Of a stretch of DNA of 11,978 bases, positions 6,576 through 11,978 are shown piece by piece. Position 1 is the first letter of the stretch. Each line of letters begins with the position of its first letter. Made by a program: the position numbers and the translations under genes. The stretch is from Rhodocyclaceae bacterium (GTDB taxonomy: Bacteria > Pseudomonadota > Gammaproteobacteria > Burkholderiales > Rhodocyclaceae), in the NCBI GenBank assembly GCA_023253415.1, contig JALRGK010000118.1, forward strand, positions 1-11,978, given 5' to 3'. The notes under the pieces are model-generated. The model saw only the letters and a list, made by a program, of their open reading frames with translations, ran no database searches and was not told the origin of the DNA.

Positions 6576-7778
6576 TCACTGGCTGCTGACGGGCTTGACG
6601 CGGGCGGCACAATCTTTAGCGCGGCTCCGGGCTTCGTCGGTGTCTTTACCATTGGCTAACGCCACGCCCATGCGCCGCCGCGTAAAGCTTTCCGGTTTGC
6701 CAAACAGACGCAGGTCGCTATCCGGTACCTGTAGTGCATCAGCCACGCCTTCGAAGGCAATGCCTTGTTCTTCGAGACCACCGTAGATCACCGCGGAAGC
6801 ACCCGGTTGGCGGCAGCGCGTATCCACTGGCAGCCCGAGGATGGCGCGCGCATGAAGCTCGAATTCAGACTGGCGTTGTGTGCAGAGCGTGACGAGGCCC
6901 GTATCGTGTGGGCGTGGGCTGACTTCCGAGAACCAGACATCATCACCTTTAATGAACAGTTCGACACCGAAGATGCCGCGACCGCCCAGGTTGTCAGTCA
7001 CCGCTTTGGCGATCTCGCGTGAGCGCTCGATGGCTTTCGTAGACATGGGCATGGGTTGCCACGATTCGACGTAATCCCCCTTCATCTGCACGTGGCCGAT
7101 CGGATCGCAGAAGCATGTTTCCACCTCGCCCGAGGCGCCGACGGCGCGCACGGTGAGTTGTGTGATTTCATAATCAAATTCGACCATGCCCTCCACGATA
7201 ACTCGGCCCTGATTAACGCGGCCACCGGCGGCTGCGTAATCCCAGGCCGCCTTGACTTCATCCGGTGTGCGCACCATGGATTGTCCTTTGCCAGAAGACG
7301 ACATCACCGGCTTGATGAAGCAGGGGTAACCGATGGCATCAATCGCGGCTTGCATCTCTTCGAGAGAGTCGGCAAAGCGGTAGGGTGAAGTCGGTAGCCC
7401 TAGTGTTTCGGCAGCCAGACGGCGGATACCTTCACGGTTCATCGTGAGTTGTGTGGCGCGCGCAGTGGGAATGACTTCGGCGAGTTTTTCACGCTCGATC
7501 TCCACCAGCATATCGGTTGCAATGGCTTCGATTTCCGGAACGACCAGGTGTGGTTTTTCCTGAACGACTAGGGCCTTGAGTGCTGCGCCATCCGTCATGT
7601 TGATCACATGTGAGCGGTGAGCAACCTGCATGGCAGGTGCATCGGCATAACGGTCAACGGCAATCACCTCGCAGCCAAGGCGCTGTAGGGAGATGACAAC
7701 TTCTTTGCCGAGCTCGCCGCAGCCGAGCATCATGACGCGCAGTGCGCTAGAAGCATTAGGGGTGCCGAAACGGAACAT
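6576..7778 (-). CDS. purT: Formate-dependent phosphoribosylglycinamide formyltransferase PurT
   Basis: PurT makes formyl-GAR from GAR, formate and ATP in purine synthesis, the folate-independent alternative to PurN. The 400-residue product (E. coli 392) is an ATP-grasp enzyme. The N-terminal domain has MLGCGELGKEV, VDRYADAPAMQVAHRSHVI and PEIEAIATD. The ATP-grasp loop is IKPVMSSSGKGQS (about 155-167). The metal-binding glutamates are Glu273 (GVELF) and Glu285 in FSEVSPRPHDTG. The ATG has a strong site (AAGGA) 8 bases upstream. A 45-base gap separates it from pncC, the widest in this strand's run, so a separate promoter is possible though none is convincing. PurK is the closest paralogue; the SEVSPRPHDTG motif together with the MLGCGELGKE start favour PurT. 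Confidence 0.96.
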   Translation of the reverse strand: MFRFGTPNASSALRVMMLGCGELGKEVVISLQRLGCEVIAVDRYADAPAMQVAHRSHVINMTDGAALKALVVQEKPHLVVPEIEAIATDMLVEIEREKLAEVIPTARATQLTMNREGIRRLAAETLGLPTSPYRFADSLEEMQAAIDAIGYPCFIKPVMSSSGKGQSMVRTPDEVKAAWDYAAAGGRVNQGRVIVEGMVEFDYEITQLTVRAVGASGEVETCFCDPIGHVQMKGDYVESWQPMPMSTKAIERSREIAKAVTDNLGGRGIFGVELFIKGDDVWFSEVSPRPHDTGLVTLCTQRQSEFELHARAILGLPVDTRCRQPGASAVIYGGLEEQGIAFEGVADALQVPDSDLRLFGKPESFTRRRMGVALANGKDTDEARSRAKDCAARVKPVSSQ

Positions 7779-7786
7779 GGTGTTAA

Positions 7787-7791
7787 TCCTT
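7787..7791 (-). promoter_or_regulatory. Ribosome binding site of purT
   Basis: On the - strand this reads AAGGA, 8 bases before the purT ATG at 7778. It is the clearest such site in the distal half of this gene run and fixes the start. Confidence 0.7.
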
Positions 7792-7823
7792 GAACGTGGT
7801 GATTGAATGATAAGTGATGTGGT

Positions 7824-8324
7824 TCAAAGGGCATCGTCGGCCAGCAGTGTGTTTAGCGCTGTGAGCGCATAACGCACCGACTGGGTTCTGATCTGCTGGC
7901 GATCACCCTCGAAATATTGGGTTGCTGTTTTGGTTTGCTTGGGTGTGGACCAGCCAAAGCAGACGGTGCCTACCGGTTTGGCCGGTGATCCACCATCTGG
8001 TCCGGCGATCCCGGTGACCGATACGGCGTAGTCGGCACCGGATTCACGTCGTGCTCCCTCGGCCATCGCGCAAGCTACGGCTTCACTGACGGCACCTTCC
8101 GTGTTGATCAGCGTTGCGGGTACGCCAAGCGCCTGTGTTTTTGCATGATTGGAATAAGTGACCCAGCCACGGTCGAACCAGGCCGAGCTGCCGGGCAGTT
8201 CGGTCAAGGCGCCTGCCAATAGGCCGCCTGTGCAGGATTCCGCCGTGGCCAGTGTTTGTCCTCGGGCCTTCAGCTGATCGGCGAGCGTCGCGATGAGCAC
8301 AGCTTGGATCGGCTCGTCCTGCAT
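7824..8324 (-). CDS. pncC: Nicotinamide-nucleotide amidase PncC (CinA C-terminal domain type)
   Basis: PncC hydrolyses NMN to nicotinate mononucleotide and ammonia, returning the NMN by-product of DNA ligase to NAD synthesis. The 166-residue product is only the amidase domain, like the short E. coli protein, with no N-terminal molybdopterin-binding-like domain of full CinA. The active-site segment ATAESCTGGLLAG places Ser30 at the position of E. coli Ser31. Also present are VTYSNHAK and the long glycine-rich SVTGIAGPDGGSPAKPVGTV. The pgpA stop and this ATG share one base (TGATG), so translation is probably coupled. A GTG directly before the ATG (8327) could also start it and would add one residue. 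It may be annotated cinA in some genomes. Confidence 0.94.
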   Translation of the reverse strand: MQDEPIQAVLIATLADQLKARGQTLATAESCTGGLLAGALTELPGSSAWFDRGWVTYSNHAKTQALGVPATLINTEGAVSEAVACAMAEGARRESGADYAVSVTGIAGPDGGSPAKPVGTVCFGWSTPKQTKTATQYFEGDRQQIRTQSVRYALTALNTLLADDAL

Positions 8325-8872
8325 CACAGATGTGAACCCAGATAAACGATTACCAAAATGACGGTGAGGGTAATCGCTGTGTAAAGTGCGGCGATCACAT
8401 CATCCATCATGACCCCGTAGCCATTCTTGACCTTGCGATCATAGTAGCGGGCGGGCCAGGGTTTGGTAATGTCGAACAATCGAAACAAAGCAAAGGCAAT
8501 GCCCTGCCAGAGCAGGTTGTCACCCATCACCTGGGCTAGTATCCACAGTACACCCCAGAAAGGAATGATCTCGTCCCAGACAATGCCGCCGTGATCAATC
8601 TCTCCCAGGGCAGTACCACATTTCTCGATGGCAACGATGCCGATGACGAACCCCAGTAGAATCAATAGCAGTAACACACTGGGTGGCAGGTATGAATCCA
8701 GAGCACGAAAGCTGGCCCATGCGAACAGTGTGCCAAAGGTGCCCGGTGCGAAAGGCGATAGACCGCTACCGAATCCAAGTGCAATGACGTGCAAGGGGTG
8801 CGATAGCATGAAGCGCAGCGTAGGCTGGTCGATTAGTACGGTTTTGGCGTTCGGCGTGTTGAGTTCGGTCAT
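8324..8872 (-). CDS. pgpA: Phosphatidylglycerophosphatase A
   Basis: PgpA dephosphorylates phosphatidylglycerophosphate to phosphatidylglycerol in the inner membrane. The 182-residue product (E. coli 172) carries the family motifs ALGFGSGLSPFAPGTFGTL, HGGIVWDEIIPFW, FRLFDITKPWPARYYDR and NGYGVMMDDVIAA. The acidic residues in WDE and MMDD are probably part of the active site. Hydrophobic segments occur near residues 62-80, 100-130 and at the C-terminus (TAITLTVILVIVYLG). Compared with E. coli, DEFIGMW has become DEIIPFW and GGMGIM has become NGYGVM, both mild changes. The ATG is 12 bases after the thiL stop, without an evident Shine-Dalgarno site. The gene ends in a one-base overlap with pncC. 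Confidence 0.93.
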   Translation of the reverse strand: MTELNTPNAKTVLIDQPTLRFMLSHPLHVIALGFGSGLSPFAPGTFGTLFAWASFRALDSYLPPSVLLLLILLGFVIGIVAIEKCGTALGEIDHGGIVWDEIIPFWGVLWILAQVMGDNLLWQGIAFALFRLFDITKPWPARYYDRKVKNGYGVMMDDVIAALYTAITLTVILVIVYLGSHL

Positions 8873-8884
8873 GACGTCATCGGT

Positions 8885-9907
8885 TTAGGCGAAGTGATCG
8901 AACCCGGAGCGCATGTGCGTCAGGTCGATGGGCTGCCCCTGGTCGTTGATCAGATGGATTGTGCCTTGGTTGTCACCTTTCTGCATGTTACCAATACGGT
9001 GTAGCGGTAAATCGAGTTGCTGCGATAGCGTGTGCAGGGTTTGCCGTGCAGATGCCGGGGCGCTAAAAAGGAGTTCGTAGTCATCACCACCGCCGAGTAG
9101 GCAGGCTTGCCACAGCGTCTCTTGTACGTTTTGGGGTGCGCCTGGCAAAGCAGATTGCTTTAGCTCCGCGGTGAGGTCGGATGCCTGGGTGATATGCCTT
9201 AAATCTTGGAGTAAGCCATCCGAGACATCGAGGCAGCTGTGCGCTAACCCGGCAAGGGCCATGCCGAGCGCCACACGGGGTTGTGGGTGGTGCAGTGCCT
9301 GATCGCAGGACGCTACCAGTGCATCGGGTAGGGTGATGTTGCCCAGTTTGTGCTGAAGGCCGAGTGCAGCCAGACCCGGGTGCCCTGAAATCCAGATGTC
9401 ATCATCGGCTTGTGCACCACTGCGCCGCAGTGCTCGAGATGGTGAGACGGTACCAAATACCGTGACGCAAAAGGACCGGGTCCCCCGGGTGGTGTCACCA
9501 CCGATCAAGGTTACCCCGAACTGTGCTGCGCATTGTTGGAAGCCGCTGAAGAAGCGATCAATCCAGCCTTGCGAGTTGTCATCAGATGAAAGGGCCATGG
9601 CTAGAGTGGCATAGCGCGGCTGGGCACCCATTGCAGCCAGATCGGAGAGGTTGACGGCCAGCGTTTTCCAGCCCAGATCTTCAGGATTGTCGGCGCCCAG
9701 AAAATGAGTACCCTCGATAAGCATGTCGGTGCTGATCGCCCATGCGTCCCCAATTGCGGGCGGTGCAATCAGGGCGCAGTCATCGCCAGGGCCGAGAAGC
9801 AATCCGTCGGCAGCGGGTGTGACTGAAGACGAGGTCGGCAGCGCTACAGGGGACGGACCAAGACGCTGCCCGAGCAGGCGTTCGATCAGGGCGAACTCGC
9901 CTGCCAT
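8885..9907 (-). CDS. thiL: Thiamine-monophosphate kinase
   Basis: ThiL phosphorylates thiamine monophosphate to the cofactor thiamine diphosphate using ATP. The 340-residue protein matches E. coli ThiL (325) along its length: N-terminal GEFALIERLL, GPGDDCALI (about 39-47), STDMLIEGTHF, NLSDLAAMGA, IGGDTTRG, CLDVSDGL and GGDDYELLF, ending GFDHFA. The aspartates of these motifs bind Mg-ATP and substrate. An extra Pro/Ser-rich stretch of roughly 12 residues sits between the start helix and GPGDD. The start is 8 bases past the nusB stop with no strong ribosome site, so coupling is likely. The nusB-thiL-pgpA order is common in proteobacteria. Confidence 0.96.
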   Translation of the reverse strand: MAGEFALIERLLGQRLGPSPVALPTSSSVTPAADGLLLGPGDDCALIAPPAIGDAWAISTDMLIEGTHFLGADNPEDLGWKTLAVNLSDLAAMGAQPRYATLAMALSSDDNSQGWIDRFFSGFQQCAAQFGVTLIGGDTTRGTRSFCVTVFGTVSPSRALRRSGAQADDDIWISGHPGLAALGLQHKLGNITLPDALVASCDQALHHPQPRVALGMALAGLAHSCLDVSDGLLQDLRHITQASDLTAELKQSALPGAPQNVQETLWQACLLGGGDDYELLFSAPASARQTLHTLSQQLDLPLHRIGNMQKGDNQGTIHLINDQGQPIDLTHMRSGFDHFA

Positions 9908-9915
9908 GATGCGTT

Positions 9916-10389
9916 TCAGCGCCCCGGGCGGTTGCTTTCTAGCGGGCGCAGCGTGGGCGCCAATCGATCCAGAACGCCATTGACGAATTTGTGGCCGTCG
10001 GTGCCACCAAAGGTTTTAGCGAGCTCGATCGCCTCGTTGAGCACCACACGCAGTGGCGTTTCCGGGCTGTTCGCCATTTCGTGCGCACCGATCAACAGGA
10101 TGCACGCCTCGACCGGGGAGAGCTCTTCAAACGGGCGGTCTAGCAATGGGGTGATCTGTTCACGCAGTGCTGCCTGATGGGCAATGCAGCCACGCAGTAA
10201 CCCAATAGCAAATTGTTGCTCCAGGTTGCGTAGCTGGCTAAAGCCTTCAATTTCATGGAGCGCTGTCTCACAGGCAGCCAAATCCTGGCCGCCCACCTGC
10301 CAGCCGTAAAGCGCTTGCATGGCGGCTTCGCGTGCACGCCGGCGTGCAGGCTTGGGGCCGTTTGCCGGCTTGGCGTTTGCGTGTGTCAT
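9916..10389 (-). CDS. nusB: Transcription antitermination factor NusB
   Basis: NusB pairs with NusE (S10) at boxA RNA to stop premature termination, chiefly in rRNA operons. The 157-residue product (E. coli 139) contains the helical family core: ARRRAREAAMQALYGWQ, the arginine-rich start that contacts RNA, then ELSPVEACILLIGAHEM and VVLNEAIELAKTFGGTDGHK followed by FVNGVLDRLA. Short basic N-terminal and C-terminal tails account for the extra length. The ATG is 2 bases after the ribH stop with AGGAG 7 bases upstream (10397-10401). Pairing with ribH is widespread in bacteria. Confidence 0.96.
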   Translation of the reverse strand: MTHANAKPANGPKPARRRAREAAMQALYGWQVGGQDLAACETALHEIEGFSQLRNLEQQFAIGLLRGCIAHQAALREQITPLLDRPFEELSPVEACILLIGAHEMANSPETPLRVVLNEAIELAKTFGGTDGHKFVNGVLDRLAPTLRPLESNRPGR

Positions 10390-10391
10390 GA

Positions 10392-10889
10392 TCAGGCTCC
10401 TACGGGCTGAGGTTGGTTGCCACTACGAATGCAGGCGTGTAGGCGTGCCATTTCAACGGCGCAGCGGGCGCAGTCAGCACCTTTTTCGTGCATCCGAACC
10501 AGTGCCTGATCGTCATTTTCCGTGGTTAGGATACCGTTGGCGATGGGAACACCTGTGGTCAGTTGTACATCCATCACAGCGCGGCAGCTGTCATTGCTGA
10601 CCACTTCAAAATGGTACGTTTCACCACGAATCACGGCGCCGAGCGCAATCAGCGCATCATAAGGCGTTGTTTCTTCGTCAGCGAGTGTTTGCAGGACCAG
10701 CGGAATCTCCAATGCACCGGGAACGCTGCACACCGTAATGTCCTCGCCACGTACGCCCAGGCGATGCAACTCATTGATGGCACCTGACAGTAAACCGTCA
10801 CAGACGTCCTGATTAAAGCGGGCGACGGCGATACCAATGCGCAGGCCGTTACCATTTTCATTGATGGGGTATTCCTGATAGCGGGTCAT
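10392..10889 (-). CDS. ribH: 6,7-dimethyl-8-ribityllumazine synthase
   Basis: RibH condenses 3,4-dihydroxy-2-butanone 4-phosphate, made by the upstream gene product, with the ribitylaminopyrimidine to form lumazine, the last-but-one step to riboflavin. The 165-residue product (E. coli 156) shows the substrate-binding VARFN, SVPGALEIP, and the active-site stretch GAVIRGETYHFEVVSNDS with His93 at the position of the catalytic histidine. It also has PIANGILTTENDDQA and Arg132. The ATG lies 8 bases after the ribBX stop; an AGGA site (10896-10899) overlaps that stop codon. The C-terminus has extra Cys residues (CARCAVEMARLHAC), which I cannot assign a role. Confidence 0.97.
   Translation of the reverse strand: MTRYQEYPINENGNGLRIGIAVARFNQDVCDGLLSGAINELHRLGVRGEDITVCSVPGALEIPLVLQTLADEETTPYDALIALGAVIRGETYHFEVVSNDSCRAVMDVQLTTGVPIANGILTTENDDQALVRMHEKGADCARCAVEMARLHACIRSGNQPQPVGA
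10397..10401 (-). promoter_or_regulatory. Ribosome binding site of nusB
   Basis: Reads AGGAG on the - strand, 7 bases before the nusB ATG at 10389 and inside the last ribH codons. Confidence 0.7.
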
Positions 10890-10897
10890 GGTGAATC

Positions 10898-11978
10898 CTA
10901 GGTTGTCAGGTCATTCCGGCTGCCATCGGGCAGCTGGAAGCCGGTGATTTCGAGATCAAAACCCGTCATGGCGGGAATCCGCTGCGGGCTCGAGAGTAGG
11001 CGCATCTTGTGCACGCCTAGATCTCGCAGAATCTGGGCGCCGATACCATGCAGCAAGGGATCCCATTTACGGTGCCGTGCTTGTGGTTCTGTACTTAAGG
11101 CTTGCAACAGTTCTTGACCGCTAAGTGGCTTATGCAACATGACGAGGACGCCTTGTTCGGCTGCGCCAATGGCAGCCATTGCATCGTCCAGCATGATGCT
11201 GTGCCCCGTTGTTTCCGGCGTCAGAAAATCCAGCACAGAAAGTGGTACATGTACGCGCACCAGCGTTTCCTGTTGGGGCTCCGGCTGGCCTTTGACCAGT
11301 GCCAGATGTACTTCGTCCGAAGTTTTGTCGGCGTAGGTGTGCAACGTGAACTTCCCGTGGCGCGTTTCAAGCGTCCGTGAAGCGGCACGCGACACCAGGG
11401 TTTCGTGCTGGCTGCGGTAATGAATCAGATCGGCAATGGTACCGATCTTCAGACCGTGCTCGGCAGCGAATTCACGCAGTTCGGGCAAACGCGCCATGGA
11501 GCCGTCTTCGCTCATGATTTCGCAAATTACCGAAGCCGGGCTTAGCCCGGCCAGTGCGGCCAGGTCACAGCCGGCTTCCGTATGGCCGGCACGCACAAGT
11601 ACGCCACCCGGTCGGGCCATGATCGGGAAAATATGGCCGGGCTGAACGATATCCGTTGGCTTGGCATCGGTGGCAACGGCCGCCTGAATCGTGCGGGCGC
11701 GATCATGTGCCGAGATCCCCGTGGTGACGCCTTCAGCCGCTTCAATCGATACGGTAAACGCGGTACCGAACTGGGCTTTGTTGTCACGCGCCATCTGGTT
11801 GAGACCGAGCTGCTGACAGCGCTGTTCGGTCAACGTCAGGCAGATCAGCCCACGGCCGAATCGCGCCATGAAATTAATGGCTTCGGGGGTGACATGATCG
11901 GCGGCCAGTACCAGATCGCCTTCGTTTTCGCGATCTTCTTCGTCAACCAGCACGACCATACGGCCAGCACGGAGTTCG
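10898..11978 (-). CDS. ribB: 3,4-dihydroxy-2-butanone 4-phosphate synthase fused to degenerate RibA-like domain (RibBX), 5' end missing
   Basis: The reading frame runs off the right edge of the window (ELRAGR precedes the Met at 11959), so the start lies outside. Numbering from that Met, residues 1-182 are the RibB domain, which converts ribulose 5-phosphate to the four-carbon riboflavin precursor. It has the acidic loop DEEDRENEGDL, GTAFTVSIEAAEGVTTGISA, PGHIFPIMARPGGVLVRAGHTEAG and ICEIMSEDGSMAR. Residues 196-345 resemble GTP cyclohydrolase II in outline (LVRVH, HGIGAQILRDLGVHKMRLLSSP). They lack the three zinc cysteines of the CX10CXC motif that normally follows VHSE, and they lack the REGRGIGL motif, so this half should not be active. 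That matches the RibBX hybrids known in proteobacteria. A separate ribA is expected elsewhere in the genome. Confidence 0.94.
   Translation of the reverse strand, partial: ELRAGRMVVLVDEEDRENEGDLVLAADHVTPEAINFMARFGRGLICLTLTEQRCQQLGLNQMARDNKAQFGTAFTVSIEAAEGVTTGISAHDRARTIQAAVATDAKPTDIVQPGHIFPIMARPGGVLVRAGHTEAGCDLAALAGLSPASVICEIMSEDGSMARLPELREFAAEHGLKIGTIADLIHYRSQHETLVSRAASRTLETRHGKFTLHTYADKTSDEVHLALVKGQPEPQQETLVRVHVPLSVLDFLTPETTGHSIMLDDAMAAIGAAEQGVLVMLHKPLSGQELLQALSTEPQARHRKWDPLLHGIGAQILRDLGVHKMRLLSSPQRIPAMTGFDLEITGFQLPDGSRNDLTT
11535..11551. repeat. Short perfect inverted repeat inside the RibB coding region
   Basis: GCCGGGC, loop TTA, GCCCGGC: a 7-bp all-GC stem with a 3-base loop. No T tract follows on either strand, so it is not a terminator. 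It falls in codons for AGLSPA and may be chance in GC-rich coding DNA. Confidence 0.35.

Noticed and set aside
6559..6612. TTG start for the patatin gene, 18 residues longer
   Set aside because: It would overlap purT by 37 bases and place a non-signal-like charged stretch before a normal lipoprotein signal that begins at ATG 6558.
7779..7823. Possible promoter before purT (TATCAT with TTGAAC upstream on the - strand)
   Set aside because: The two hexamers are only 9 bases apart, far below the usual 16-18, and no better -35 is present.
9488..9502. Inverted repeat GGTGGTG-T-CACCACC in thiL
   Set aside because: It encodes the conserved GGDTT motif of ThiL, so protein sequence explains it; no T tract follows.

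Overview
The window reads as ordinary chromosomal DNA of a Gram-negative proteobacterium of moderately high GC. The protein sequences (especially PgpA, NusB, ThiL and RibBX) and the order ribBX-ribH-nusB-thiL-pgpA-pncC most resemble Betaproteobacteria, perhaps Burkholderiales. That placement is inferred from recall of family sequences, not from a search. Nearly every base is coding and there is no gene-free stretch over 300 bases. I see no mobile element, CRISPR array, tRNA or rRNA, and no sign of recent transfer.

Left half, + strand (1-5066): a tightly packed run mrdA (3' part, entering from the left) - rodA - rlpA - ybeD - lipB - lipA. Genes overlap or sit within 17 bases of each other. The first three act on the cell wall: the PBP2 transpeptidase, its SEDS glycosyltransferase partner RodA, and the RlpA lytic transglycosylase lipoprotein. 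The last three belong to lipoate metabolism: YbeD of unknown role, LipB transferring octanoate, and LipA inserting sulfur. The order resembles the enterobacterial mrdA-mrdB-rlpA-dacA-ybeD-lipB-lipA cluster, but dacA is missing. A Rho-independent terminator follows lipA and lies within the last codons of the convergent gene.

Right half, - strand (11978 down to 5032): eight co-directional genes, ribBX (5' end outside the window) - ribH - nusB - thiL - pgpA - pncC - purT - a patatin-like lipoprotein. They cover riboflavin synthesis, transcription antitermination, thiamine diphosphate formation, phosphatidylglycerol synthesis, NMN deamidation, formate-dependent purine synthesis and a probable envelope phospholipase. 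Gaps are -1 to 45 bases, so one transcript is plausible, possibly with an internal start before purT. No terminator is visible after the patatin gene on its own strand.

There is no clear undescribed system here. The points most worth a second look are a RibA-like domain that has lost its zinc and catalytic motifs, an Asp in place of a conserved Glu in the RlpA active region, the lipA terminator embedded in the convergent coding sequence, the missing dacA, and the patatin lipoprotein at the end of a housekeeping operon.
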